From Acarospora socialis (taxonomy: Eukaryota; Ascomycota; Lecanoromycetes; Acarosporales; Acarosporaceae): a stretch of DNA of 64,000 nucleotides. Under the pieces are notes generated by a model, which had not been told where the DNA came from, searched no databases, and saw nothing but the letters and a program-made list of their open reading frames with translations. The stretch spans positions 1,364,001 to 1,428,000 of the forward strand of contig JAMYGW020000010.1 in NCBI GenBank assembly GCA_025617375.2, given 5' to 3'. Below, in pieces: positions 47,014-58,959 of this stretch (positions within the stretch are counted from its first letter, which is position 1; every line of letters starts with the position of its first letter). Both the position numbers and the translations under genes were made by a program.

Positions 47014-49430
47014 CAAAGACTTGAGAACGGGTGAAAGCAGGTATCCGAAGTTGCTGGAGCTTCGTCAACGAGGTATCGGCCGGTCACGTAGGCACGTGAC
47101 GAAGTGCTGGGTTAGCGTCATACGCTAACACTTTCCATACAACGCGTCGCCAAACTTCGCGACCAAGCCTCTTCTTATCCACATCAACCATCATCTCCGA
47201 TTCCACGTCTCAACCCTCTCCATCTGGCTTCAAAGCTCAATTGTTTTCAAGGTCATCTGCACTCAATCGTCAGCTAATGTACCATCCACCAAAACCGCGC
47301 TAGTACAACACGGCTCATTTCCACCTTTGTCTAGCCTACAGCCAGCTACTCTCACATCAACCATTCTCTCGCTCAGGCATGAGCATCGCAAACTGCAAGC
47401 AGTGCACCCTCCCCATAGTTCTCCGACTCTCATCTTCCAGCCTTTGTGCAAGGAATGTTTCAACGCCCCTCGTACCTATCTGCACACCTTGTGTTGACAC
47501 CGCACCTCGAGCCTCATAGCATGGTCTCACATGAGCTGCGGTGTAACAGACTTGGAGTGCTGCGACCGTAAGGCTGTAAAGGGTAGTACGGGGAGGATGG
47601 GTTTCGGAACTTAACCCTAAGTATTCGTCGGTTTTCCTCAGAGCAGGATTAGTCTCGCGGTCCACAGTTGTCAGGCTTCTGACTAGCGTCTCGATGTCTT
47701 CCCTCCGACACCCATCTGGAGCCAGGAGGACGACTGAGAGACGTGAAAAGATACCTTGACGTCCAGAGCTCCAACGAGCAGTGAATGGAAGTAGCATGCG
47801 CCGAAATTGGTCAGAATCTCACGCGAGGTCGCGCGTCGCTACTTGCAGCTGGGCATAATACTCTGATCATGCATGGGATGTTCTGGTTGATGCATTGCGT
47901 GGACAAGAAATCTTGGATGAAAGTAGGTGGGAAACGTCGGGCACCATTCAAGGTGGATTGTCTTAGGGATCTTCGACTGCTGTTTGTCTGTGGATTGCTG
48001 TGTTGTGCAGACTCTGGTCTTTGCTACCCCTCATATGGACATGCGCTGGTTGTTTGGGAGTTTGCGTTTTGAGTCTTCAGGCTAGTGTAGCTCTTTCCTT
48101 TACCTCGAATGTTTCGGTTTCCTTACTTTTCCGATTCTGGAAGAGACTACGAGCACGTCCACAGTCCTTGAAGGGGACCTGCCTACACACAGACTGCATT
48201 TCATGCGCTTTCTCGAACCTACCTTGGGCCGGAATTGTCCCGAAGATCCACTCGCCGGAATCATGTTCACCTGTACACTCGGAAGAGCGTTCGTGGATAT
48301 GTAGCGAGGTCTTCCGACAGTCAAACTGAAAGCTGCATGCAATGCGGTGGCTCATCTCATCTCATGACCTTCATTTGATGGGAGCGAGACATGGCATGGC
48401 GTCTGCTCCGGCTAGTTCTTCCGAATCGGAGAGTAGAGGAGTCAAAACATTTCGTGGTACAGGATAAGGAAGTGCTCATTACGCAGACATTCCGCTCATT
48501 TCAACTCTCTTGAGCTTGTTCTGGCAAAGCAAAGGCTAGAGTTACACCTCGCATGCGAGATTGGAACGACGGCAATGGCGAAGTTATTCCGCATGTTTCT
48601 CCAACACCCAATACTAGGCTTATAGGCCACTATTGGAACCGACTTTCCACTCCGATCTTAAACCACGTCGTCCTCTTGACGAAGCTTGCTCGCAGAACCT
48701 ACGCCGCGGTATCAACCATAGGTGTAGTTAACTCTTCAAAGTCCCGATCAGCCGTGTCAATCATCTCCTCGTGTGTTCATCACTTGAGTCGACGGTGAGC
48801 GCCGACATTTCCATCTGCCTGGCTCCCCAGAGCCGGGTAGGTGCCATTACCTCTCTTAGGGAGATGGAAGCGGTTTTTGATGATGTTCTTTGTCCGCTTA
48901 TCAACTGCCCTCCTGCAATCTTGCGGGAGAGGAAACAAAAACTAGTCTCTGAGGGTGCTGCACTTCGAACAGAGAGAATTATGTCGAGAAAGTAGCTGCT
49001 GAGGTCGGGAGCGCGTGTGAATGGCTGCAATTCGTATCTTGGCTCAGGCATGGTGTGCGACATAGCTGAAGAGATGACGGTCTGGATTGAACGAGAAGCG
49101 GATGTTCAGCGAAGCCACTGATGAGGGCGAGATGGGATAAGTGATGATAGTGAGGGAGCATTCGAACTTCAACAAGACTGCAGCACGGCTACCTCGGTGG
49201 ACTCATAATCACCAGACTCGATACCTGACCAGTAAACTTCAAGAAAACTGTGATCGTCCAGGACGCGATACCTAGCCATAGTTGCTACATCACCTCGCCA
49301 CCCTCTCACTCTTGACATCGATGGCTACTTATCCGAATATTGACGCCTTCGCCGGGAGTGCTCAGTCTGAGGCAGGCATTTGGAACGACAAACAGCGAGG
49401 ACGGGACCTCTCTAGAGTGAGGATCAAAGC
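47014..49430. other. Long region without a supported gene (RTP1 upstream side)
   Basis: CACGTG occurs at 47093-47098, about 80 bp before the RTP1 ATG, possibly a bHLH site. Beyond that, minus-strand ORFs (47357-47797, 48077-48355, 48761-49063) and plus-strand ORFs (47785-48329, 48553-48995) give no family pattern and could not be spliced into one gene. A short open frame from an ATG at 49321 (37 codons) is unrecognised. Confidence 0.45.
47357..47797 (-). CDS. Doubtful ORF, unknown
   Basis: 146 codons of fairly balanced composition with 'EDIETLVRSLTTVDRETNPA' and 'GVETFLAQRLEDESRRTMGR'. The C-terminal stretch is weakly reminiscent of the ends of fungal Zn-cluster regulators, but no zinc cluster is found upstream. 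It may be the last exon of a decayed or unrecognised gene. Confidence 0.2.
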   Translation of the reverse strand: MLLPFTARWSSGRQGIFSRLSVVLLAPDGCRREDIETLVRSLTTVDRETNPALRKTDEYLGLSSETHPPRTTLYSLTVAALQVCYTAAHVRPCYEARGAVSTQGVQIGTRGVETFLAQRLEDESRRTMGRVHCLQFAMLMPERENG

Positions 49431-49934
49431 TTAGTGCTTGTCTGTTCTCGAGGTTTGCCCGTGTTTGCCTGACTCTGAATTCCTGGTTGGGATTGTCTCT
49501 AGCCGGGTAGACAAGTCGTGTCTTTCGTTGAGTTTGGGAAACGCGAGGAAGATTGCGCTATGGTGATAATGGTAGCTCTGTCTGTGGGTCAAGGGAAGGG
49601 CGCTGGCCAGAATAACGAGCTTGGGGAAAATTGAGATCTGCGAAAGGTAGATGTGCAGCATGGTTTTCGAAGGCATTGACGCTCTCTCGGGTCGGACCGC
49701 GGTCGGTGACGGCGGAGTACGAAGAAGGGCTAGGGGAAGTAGCGATGAAAGGCTGAGGAGGCATATCAGCCGCTTCCTTTGCCCGGCCAATCTTCTGGAG
49801 AGGAAGGGTAATGGGGCGGCTGAAACTTTTTTTATAAGTCTCACCTCAACCTCTGAGTGGCAATAGCTAACTACTAAAGCAAGAACAGTCAAGCTTTGTG
49901 CTTGAACAGAGTCGTCAGATTGAGCAGAGTCCAT
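49431..49934 (-). CDS. Doubtful ORF, unknown
   Basis: 167 codons starting 'MDSAQSDDSVQAQSLTVL', with a hydrophobic stretch near residue 60 ('LICLLSLSSLLPLALL') and a Ser/His/Arg-rich end. No homologue is recognised. The first 30 residues look more protein-like than the rest, so it may be an exon followed by an intron. Confidence 0.2.
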   Translation of the reverse strand: MDSAQSDDSVQAQSLTVLALVVSYCHSEVEVRLIKKVSAAPLPFLSRRLAGQRKRLICLLSLSSLLPLALLRTPPSPTAVRPERASMPSKTMLHIYLSQISIFPKLVILASALPLTHRQSYHYHHSAIFLAFPKLNERHDLSTRLETIPTRNSESGKHGQTSRTDKH

Positions 49935-50062
49935 GGCTCATGATCTTCAACGGAAGGGTTCTTTATTATGGGTCGCAAGGATATGGGTTCGTCCGCTTGT
50001 GTGCGCTGTAAGAGACTGCTGGGCATGTGCTAAGAGGATGTAATAATATTGCCAATCTTGAA

Positions 50063-50875
50063 CTATACAAGAATTATTCCCCAGCTAAAGTCGCCGCAGG
50101 ACTCCTCCGCCGCATCATTGAGCTGGTTACGCCTCAGGAAATAGATCTGCCTGTGTGATTCAGTGCCAGCTGTCAACGTCATCTTCTTCCCATATCGAGA
50201 TAATGCGAAGCCCAAGCTAGACAATGTAAAGCCCGGACCAGATGACAAGCATCTTGAACAAGCTTCATTCACAATTGCAGGTGTCTTATTTACGCGCAAG
50301 CTTTCCTTAACTATCATGAACAACCATTGGACCCGACAAAGCAGCCACCTAGATGCGAACCACATCTGGTCGCTCATGTGCCAACTGCACAGTACATCTC
50401 GCCCCCTACCAACCAGTACCTTTCTCCCTGCTCTATCACCACGCTCTATCAGCAGTGGCAAATCTCTCTCTACCCCAGCCAGCACCATCACCAACAACCC
50501 ATCCCATACGACACAAACCCCTCCAGAAGAATGGTCCAATGGCTCTTCTTCAACAACTGCTTCTGGATTTGCACATACAGCTCTCTCACCACCACACTCA
50601 TTGTTTATCCTCTGCAGCAGTACAACTTGCAACCCTTCTGTCACCTTCTGTTGCTGATTCAGCGGCGGTGTTTTGATATGTTGCTGAATTTGGTTGCGCC
50701 CGGAAGAGTACGCTGGCCGTTACCTGCCTTGGTGAGGGAGGATAATGGAAGTGTTATTGCGCTGGTTACGTTGGGGGTGGGGATGGGGTTGGAGGAGGGA
50801 AAGAATGCGGGAAGGTGGGAGGTGAAGTATAAGAATGTTGAGCTTGGGAGGTTGGGTAAGGGGTAGGGTAGGGTG
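50063..50875 (+). other. Region of overlapping unsupported ORFs
   Basis: Three plus-strand frames (50163-50657, 50327-50866, 50353-50676) and one minus-strand frame (50063-50644) are open at once, which reflects low-complexity CA/CT-rich sequence at 50380-50640. The frame to 50866 ends in a Gly/Val-rich stretch. I cannot support a gene; it could be a small lineage-specific one. The stretch 50876-51487 shows nothing further. Confidence 0.3.
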
Positions 50876-51487
50876 TTGGTAGTTAGTCAGGGTGTTGGAG
50901 CTCCGCTTTGAGAAGCTTGCAAATGACGGACGTGCACTCCTAAGGTAATGTCTGATCGGCTCGACTTGGCTGGGCTCGGCGTGACTTTGATTGTGACTAT
51001 GACTGAGAGTAGCTGAATGCGTACCTTCGCCTTGAAGGTGCTCCCGCGTGAAATGGAACAACTAGTTATTATAAGGCACTCCATGAAGCTTCTCAACGGC
51101 ATAGCTAATCTATTGTTGCTAAGCACTCAAAACACTGCCCATCCTTCTTTGCATCATCTTTTGCACAATAAGAGCCAGGCATGCAGAGCCCCTTGGCATC
51201 ATACCGTGTAGACATCTCATACATCACTGTCACAGTTTGAGAAACTGTTGATGCAGATCTGAGATGGGGCGCAAATAGAGGGCATTGGAAGATGAGTGGC
51301 ATACTGGCTCCAAGATTCAATTGTATTTTGTACAGACTACTACACCAGTGAGGTTATTTTGATGTGAATCTCTGCTGAGGGGGCTGGTTGTTTCAGATTG
51401 ATTGGAGAGTGTCTGTCTATGAGGTAAGGTGGTGAGTATTCTATTGACGGTCCTACACAATATATCCTTCTTGTCCTCATCAATTTC

Positions 51488-54400
51488 TCAATCATCATCA
51501 TCATCATCGTCGTCGTCGTCATCATCAGTATTCTCATCACCGCTTCCGGCACGAGCGTTCCACTTCCCCTTGCCTCCCTTCCTTCCCTCATCCTCATCAC
51601 TGTTGTCTTCTTCTTCCTGTTTCCTTCTATCATTCTCATTAGCATTCTGCCTCCCCTTACTTCTCCTCCCATCCTCATGTCCGTCCCTCCTCGCTCCTTT
51701 CCTTCGATCGCCAGACCCTTCACCTTTGGAAGTTAGTCCTTTCAAGCCGCCCTCCTGTCGTTTTGAAGTCCTAAAGTTGGCCTGATCGTTGTACGAGTCA
51801 TTGCGCAGTCCTCGGGCTTTCGCCATGTAGTCATCGTCGCGGCCGTCATGCAACGTCTTCACATAGTCTTTGAATTGTTTGGAGAGCTGGACGACGCGCT
51901 TCATGTGTTCGAGGGTGAGAATGACGACCTTTTGCTCGCGTGTGTGGGCGTCGTATTCGGCGAGGGAGACGGCGGTTGAAAAGGCTCCTGTGCGTTAGCT
52001 TCGACTAGCTTAGGGAAAGGTGAATGGGTGGCTATGAGGAGTCAGAAATGAGAGATAAAGCTTACCGTTGCGGATCTCGCGGCCGTTCCACTTGAGGTTC
52101 TTGACGCCCTGGTCCCTGAGGATGTATTCTTTCGCCTCGTCTTCGATGCGGATGTCGTTCGCTTCGAGCCCTCGAAAGTGATTCTTCCAGATTCCCTTTC
52201 TCTCAGAATCTTTCAATTGGGGGTAATGTAGACTGACATGAATGCGGGATCGGAAAGCTTCATCGAAAGTTTTGATGCGGTTTGTCGTGAGGAACAGAAG
52301 GCCTCGATAGTATTCAAGTTCCCTAAGGAACACTGCACAATTTCAGTATTACCATCACCCGACACCCTGGGTTAGTCACCGGGAGTCGTACCAGATACAA
52401 GACTGTTGCGTTTGATGTCTTTGAGATCACGAGCCTCAAGGTAAATATCGGCCTCATCAAGGAGAACAACAGCATCCCAACCTTCCCCAAGTCTTAGAAA
52501 TTTGTGAAGCTTCTTTTCTACCTCTAGCGCTGTTACCCCAAGATCTCCACAAGTTAGTGACAAAAGAGGCCTTTTGGTTAGATCACTGATTGCCTCAGCC
52601 TAGGACGCGTTAGTTCGGACGGTGGCAACGAGCGATCAGTACCCACCGTCGCAGTCTTGCCCACTCCTGGAGGTCTAAAATAATTAGACTCTTTCAGTAG
52701 AAGGAGCTATGCGCTTACCCATGGAGCAGAATGATCTTGCCTTCACCCTTTCCTTTGATGAAGTCTGGCGAATAGGTGCTTGTCTTCTTCGGCGTCTTTG
52801 CATATGACGCTGTCAAGGCCTTGATGGTTGGCTTCAAATCTTGGGGCAAAACTAGATTTTCGAAAGAATTTGCTAGCTTGACGTCCTCGAGGTCTTCCAC
52901 GTTGAGTACTTCTGCAGATTCAATGTCAGATCATGAGGTGTCCTCCTAACCCCCAATGAAGGAACAGGATCTTACCGCATGACTTATCTTTGAGTAAGTA
53001 CCCGTATGCTCTCTCATCACAGAGCATGTAAAACAACTCTTCATCCGGTGGTGAGCTCTCTTTTGGGTCTAGGTTGTCGTAACCTTCAAATCGAGGTTTG
53101 GGTGCAGGTTGGCTTGTGCATGTGTCGCATTGACATCCAATCAAGCCTGTCTCGTCTTTCCGAAGGCCAGGGTCGAAGGATGGAAAGTCATCCTCCTCGG
53201 GCAAGACATACTTCTCAACGATGGCAGTGTTATAGAAAACCTTAGGATCGATCATCACACGGCCTCTAATCTGCACTCTTTGCTTTAGTCTAAATCCAAA
53301 TTGATGGGCATACACTTATGACTTTACCTCTTTATACGGCTTCTGAAGTGTCTTCCCATAATATTCTCTGTAAGCAGGTTCCTTAGCTAAGCTCCAATAT
53401 CGCTTCCCTCTGGTGATAAGGCGTTCTTTTGAAAAGCGGCTGCCAGGCTCGCAGACCTCCTTACAATATTTGGCAGGGATGACATTTAGCGCAGAAATCA
53501 AACGTTCGCCCTCAAACTTCTCAATGGTAGGTACCCTAGTCGCACGGCCAACAACTGTACCATCGAAGCACACATTCCATACATCGAGTCTGAAAGAAGT
53601 TATGTTTGGGTCTGGTAGTTCACCATCCCAGTCGAGATTATAAGCGGATATGACAAATGGTCCTGATAAACGTCCGTTCTCTCTCCAATAGCAAAGATCA
53701 CCTGGGCAAAAAAGTGTCCAAATATGATCAAAAGTACATGTTGGCTGAGCTCTGTCGTGATGTGCCAATTCCTGACGAGTACGCTGTAGGAAGGGGTTCT
53801 CATCAAAGAACCTAATCAAGACATCCAAGTCGTCGTTGCTGCGGGTCCTGTACTCTTCAGAATGGTAGTCCTGATTCTCGAAGCGGTAGGCCCTGAGTTT
53901 CCCAATATTGTGAACGAGCATCGGAAATGGGTCTTCCAGCGTCAAGATTTCCCCCATGAGTGAATTGCCTGGATAGTATTTGATCGTTGCACGCAGCGCG
54001 TTCATAATGTACGGCGAATGAATCTTAAGAGAGTAGCCGGCAATGCGTGTATCTCCAGGCATAGATGGCCGTTCCTTAGGTTCTCCATTTTCCGAATCCT
54101 TAATCCTCTCCCGCAAATCTTTTTCCGTAGCACTCTCAGAAGAGGTCGTTGACTTCAGTGTTGTGGTGAACTCCAGTACGAAACCATCTCCCGCTGGTTC
54201 AGACTTGGGAGTGAATGGATGAGGTGTAATCTTGCTTTCGACAGTATGACCATGATAGTCTTGATATTCAACTCGATATAAGATGCGTTTTGGTGGGTCT
54301 AAGGTCGAGGGGTCTTCAGAGGGTTTCGTATCCTCTGTGGGCCTGGATACTGTTTCTTTAGTGCTGTGGTGGGACAATGGAACGTCGTCCGCTTTAGACA

Positions 54401-54635
54401 AGTCAGGAGTATAGACACCATTCTGCACTGTGTTGTCGGATACAGGAGGCCGTGGAATCTCTTGGATCCGAACAACTGGATCGACTGGATGAGACCCAAG
54501 TTGTGCAGGGACTGCCTGATCCGTCACTTGACACTGCACATAATCCGAATCAGGCTATCAGAAAGTCACACACTGGTTGGAATAGTGTCTTACTGTTGCG
54601 TCCTCCACGGCAATAGCAGATACATTGGAGGCCAT
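51488..54635 (-). CDS. Fungal AAA+ ATPase with DUF7025-type N-terminal region
   Basis: Eight exons, 916 aa. Introns: 54534-54593, 53283-53327, 52912-52975, 52675-52718, 52600-52646, 52333-52391 and 51988-52065. A Pro/Ser/Thr-rich head (about 1-130) is followed by the fungal DUF7025-like region ('DLDVLIRFFDENPFL', 'TFDHIWTLFCPGD', 'VWNVCFDGTVVGRA') and one AAA module: Walker A GPPGVGKT (583-590) carried by a 28-nt exon, Walker B 'VVLLDEAD' (Asp640-Glu641), sensor 'LLFLTTNR' and the arginine-finger region 'AFRSRIHVSL'. The Lys/Arg/Glu-rich tail ends in 12 aspartates encoded by a GAY repeat. The acceptor at 51988 is a tandem CAGGAG, giving or omitting one residue. These ATPases are numerous in filamentous fungi and mostly uncharacterised; a protein-remodelling role is inferred. 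Confidence 0.87.
51491..51526. repeat. Trinucleotide repeat coding poly-Asp
   Basis: Twelve ATC/GTC units on the plus strand (GAT/GAC on the coding strand) immediately before the stop codon of the AAA+ ATPase. A triplet tract, prone to slippage, would change only the length of the acidic tail. Confidence 0.9.
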
Positions 54636-55505
54636 GTTTGCGAAATTCTATACACATTAATGGTTGGCACCAACAATGTAAGATGAGACACATGAATCGC
54701 TCAGGACAGTTCTTGTTTGAGAGGCTGATGCTTTTAAGACGTGAAGGCTGATACAAGTAGTTGTGAAGACAGCGCTACTTCAAGTAAGCATGCCAACCGC
54801 TGACCCCAACACTAAGTGGCTTGCATGCCGCTTGTCAACCCAACAATATCCATCTCGTGCAGATGCTTTATTTAGCACACAGTAGCTATTGCGAAGCGGT
54901 GAGTAACGGATTGAAACAACACAAGGGTAACCTAAGCCAGCCCGAGAACGCCGAACTGGTGTTGCATGGTGCCAAAAAAAACTTGAACTCCCATACTACC
55001 AGGCACTGAGATTTCTGAAGGCACACCGCTCGATCTCGGCATGCTGGTGACTGGGCCAAAGTATATCCCTCAAGGAAAGTCGCAATCAAGCCAACCATTG
55101 GCGAGGGTGACTCTCGTTGGCGGAGCATAAGCCACATCGAATGGAGACCTTGAAGTGTGTCTGGTCCCTTGTCACAGTGACAGAGTGAGGTTGTGGTTGG
55201 TCAAACACCTTAGTGTCTCCCTTGGCGTTATAATTCAGCCTTGTGCTACTTAAGGTACATTACCGTCAGCGGTACCTTGTGTGAGACTTACTCTGTACCA
55301 ATCCACAAGTACCGGCCCCTTTCAGTTGTCTCGTCTTTGGGGGCCAGAATATAGTGCATGAGAGTGGGTGTCAGCATGTTGTGGAGGACTTGTGGACGGA
55401 TTTCACCTGCATTTGCACCCACACAGACATCAATGGTTCTGTCACTCCTTGATACTCTCATCCAGAAAGAGACGATTCTTTGTGCTATATCGAATACTGT
55501 GATAG
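54636..55505. other. Divergent intergenic region, AAA+ ATPase / STAND-like gene
   Basis: 870 bp between divergent starts. Short ORFs (54821-55009 plus, 54886-55137 minus, 55288-55536 minus) are unsupported. No TATA box or repeat recognised. The two genes may share control sequences. Confidence 0.5.
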
Positions 55506-57782
55506 ATGGTGAAATCTCCTGCGATGGCAGCCCCACAAAGCAAATGCGTATTAGTTGAGCGAGAGGTTCGAGATGGGATGCAAGTGCGGCTTCAGAAGTT
55601 CATCTCTGAACGTGAAGTTGAATCAGACAATGAGCTACTCAAAAGTGTTCACAGGGTCGACGAAGCGGACGCACAAGAGCTTCTCATTACCAGGGTAGAA
55701 CGAGGGTTGTCGATCGGATCGGTCAAACTTGGTGACCAGGTCTTGCTGTACGCCATTAGCATGCCAATGTGACATCAGGGAGCTAACCGGCATCAAGGAA
55801 CATTGTGGATGATATCGACATTGCTGAGGAGTGTACCAAACTGAAAGAAGAACAGCAGCTCTGGCTTCAGACCCTCAATTCAGATGCAAAGGGTGGCGCA
55901 AAAAGCTCTTGGAGACGGATCATCCAGAAAAGACACCATGAGATTCCCACGGTAGTTCCGGAGCAGCAGGAGGAGTCAGTGAACGAGGATCCGATCAACC
56001 ACCTTCGCACCGCTGTCGAAACCGTCCAACAAGCACAACACAAGTGGAAAGGCCAGAAGCGGTTAAAGGATGGCAGAGTTCAAGGCAGATTTCATAAGTT
56101 GTTGAAATCACTGGACGGTTACTCAAGTGTACTCTCAATCCTGCCAAACAACGAATACACTTCAGTTCTTTGCGGCGCTATTAAAGTCTTGGTCAAGGTC
56201 TGTATCTTGAAGATGGGCCTGATCTGCATACTAACGAGTACCAGGCGGCTGCGAACCATGTGAGAGTTGCTGAACACTTGGATGATGCTCTGGATGAAAT
56301 TCATGTTCATATGAGTCTCTGTAGGCGGATGATCCGAGATCCACCTTCTGTGACCGCTCAAAAAGCACTTAATCTGTTCATGGCTCGCATCTTCCGTTAT
56401 CTGCGCTGCGCCTACAGATGGTTCAATTCCAGGAGCCGAAAGAAGGTACTGGATAGTGCTAACGCAAATGTCTACGAGGATCTCAAAATTTACCTCGACA
56501 ACATTGTTAAGGCTGCGAACATCTTCCAACACGCAAGTTTTGAACAAAGAGCGGCTGAAAGTGAGCAGAATGAGAGGGAGGTGCTTACTCGTTTGGGTCG
56601 ACTCGAGGTGGTGCATATAGAGGAGGCTGAGAGAAAGAAAATAGAAGCGGAGCACGCCAAGGCCGAGCAACTCGAGGACATGGCCGAAATCAGGACCTTA
56701 CGATTGGAATTTGAAAGAGAATTGAAGCTCGGCATCGCCGTGAGGAAGCTCTTGGAGACGAGTCTGCGCGCAGGTCTGCATGAGCCAATCCAACAATGTG
56801 CCCACAACAAAAGGGCCCTCAAAGGTATGGCTCAACATGCCAATTTGTGTGACCGGCTGACATATATGACGCAGAACCTAAAGGGAGTGATACCCATCTG
56901 AGGAGGTCATCCATAAAGTTCTATAACAAAGAGCAACTGCAAATACGGTCCCGTCACCTCGAGGATTATACCTCTGATAGTATTTCAATGCTGTATTCCG
57001 TCGATCCCGAACACCTCTACGCCGATTTCAATGTCGTGGACGCAATTCAGAGATGGAGCCACGCGGCAGAATCTAAGATATTGTGGGTCAAAGGCCCTTA
57101 TGAAGAGCAATATCCGTCATCTGCCTCTGCAGTCGCAGCAAAGGTGATTTCCGTCGCACTGAAGCTCAAGATCCCAACTCTCTTCTTTTTCTGCAGCGTG
57201 GATGACGATCCCTGCGACACTGAAAGCTACGAGTTACGCTTCCAGCTGGCTCTTATCGATTGTGTCTACTCGCTCATTCGTCAACTTATCGACGTTCTCG
57301 CACCTCAGGTCGCCGACGCCGGCACCGGCACACGCAAACTGGGAAAGCAGCGATTCGCCCAACTTGACGGATCGTTCGAAAGCCTCAGCGATGCTCTGGA
57401 CATTCTCAACGACCTTTTCTTGCTTGCGCCTCGTACCCTGGTAATAGTCATCGATGGCTTGGATCAGATCTGGGGGAGAGGAATTGATGAAGTGCTGCTC
57501 GACTTAATCCAACTGCTTGAAGATGTTCTGGTCAGAGGGTCAGAACGGAGGGCCAAAGACTATCGGATTTTTAAAGTCCTCTTCACAAGCACTGGGCCAT
57601 GCGACGCTCTCAACACAATTGCCACCGAGAATCTTGACATCGTGTTAGCGTCGGAGCCAACACCGAAACACCTAGTGAATAGAGATAGGCTACTAGGGGA
57701 ATCACATCTGATAGATGACGGGACGTCAGAGATGGTAGAAAGTGAGGAGAGTAGTTCTGATGATAGCGACGGCGAAGAGTAG
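55506..57782 (+). CDS. DUF7708-containing STAND-like protein with degenerate P-loop
   Basis: Four exons, 709 aa; introns 55748-55797, 56198-56244 and 56825-56874 (47-50 nt). The N-terminal half has the DUF7708-type helical domain found before NACHT or ankyrin modules in fungal NLR-like proteins ('RFHKLLKSLDGYSSVLSILP', 'VLCGAIKVLVKAAANH', 'FRYLRCAYRWFNSRSRKK'), then a coiled coil ('REVLTRLGRLEVVHIEEAER'). The second half resembles an NTPase core: 'ESKILWVKGPYEEQYPSSAS' sits where Walker A should be (about 475-495) but lacks GKT/S, while 'RTLVIVIDGLDQI' (about 595) matches Walker B. The protein ends in an acidic Ser/Asp/Glu tail without WD, TPR or ankyrin repeats. A role in self/non-self recognition or regulated scaffolding is inferred; nucleotide binding may be lost. 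Start: ATG 55506 or 55524. Confidence 0.8.
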
Positions 57783-58664
57783 CTCTAGCAAGCTTAGATT
57801 AGTATGAAGTCCAGTTCTCAAAGTCGAGAGAAATGATTTACAGTCATAAACGAATGCTATTCCTAAATCTTTGAAGTGATCCGTACATTGAGGGCATTGC
57901 AGCACATGGGTGTTCTAGTAACATTGGGAGGACTCTAGTAAGAGTGATCGTGGAATCTATTCATAGTATGGTGTTGTTGTGAACGCATCCTCGGATTTAC
58001 TTCTGGGTCTAAGGGCCACCCCAAGTCAAGTACTGGCAAGTACTGGCAGTCAATCAAAGCTATGCATGAAATGAATTCCACGGCCTAAAGGTATTATTTG
58101 TGCCCAAACCTTAGGCCTAGTCTTGGGTATTAGATTAACCATTTCTCAGCATCTAATCGACTAAAAGACCAGAGATGACAACATGGACAGCACAAGTGCC
58201 GAAGCAGTCACATAACGTTTCCTAGATTCATCTTTGATCTTTTAAGTATTCAATTTAGTCTGTTGTGGTGCTACTCACTGCGTCTCATTTATTAGCTAAT
58301 CACAATCATGTATTCCCACACGAAAGCATCTGATTTCAGTATCATCTCAATGAGGGTATTGATATTATAACAGGGTTACAGGAACCCCTCCCCAATACAA
58401 TACGCAACTACAGTTACCCAACTCAAACAGCTTATGGAGTTTCCCGCCTTACGAGAAGTCAAACACATCATGTCATCTAAGTTGCCGTCCAGACAACCGA
58501 TTTACAAAATCGTGTCATGCAGAGATGGCAAATTGAGAACTACATTTGCAAAGACCTTGCTCCCACCCACCCCGAGCAACATCCTAAAACCCTAACCCAA
58601 TTGACATAGCATTCGAAAGGCAATCTACGCTAACTCCATGACTGGCATCAGAACCCGAAGCCAC
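57783..58664. other. Intergenic, AT-rich
   Basis: 880 bp with no ORF above 60 codons. CAAGTACTGG is duplicated in tandem at about 58026-58045. Nothing else is supported. Confidence 0.5.
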
Positions 58665-58850
58665 TTAATAGCCCCTTCCATCGTCATACCCTCCATGTCC
58701 CTGTCCCAGCGGCGCCGGCGAGCCTCCATATCCATACTGACCCTGAGGCCGAGGAGCGTTCGGATTGTGTGCGTACGGGTTGACGCCGGGATACCCTTGT
58801 CTTGCTCTTGTGGGTAGTCTTGTGAAGGGTAGGGTGGATTGCCTGGACAA
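58665..58850 (-). CDS. Gly/Tyr/Pro-rich ORF, possible gene end or relic
   Basis: 61 codons ending 'GQGHGGYDDGRGY', with 'GYPGVNPYAHNPNAPRPQGQ' before it. An overlapping upstream frame reads 'NPYQYQHSYHQDQYHPLP', similarly Tyr/Gln/His/Pro-rich, but in a different phase. This could be the low-complexity tail of a broken or spliced minus-strand gene. No domain is recognised. Confidence 0.3.
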   Translation of the reverse strand: MSRQSTLPFTRLPTRARQGYPGVNPYAHNPNAPRPQGQYGYGGSPAPLGQGHGGYDDGRGY

Positions 58851-58959
58851 GGAAGTGGGTGGTACTGATCTTGATGATAGCTATGCTGATACTGATATGG
58901 GTTGGCTAGTGGGGGAGCTCTAGAGGAGTCGTGCTAGATTTGCTGGTACTTATATATCA

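Noticed and set aside
47357-48355. Zn2Cys6 regulator on the minus strand
   Set aside because: Some C-terminal strings are suggestive, but no CxxCRxRK-type zinc cluster exists in any frame nearby.
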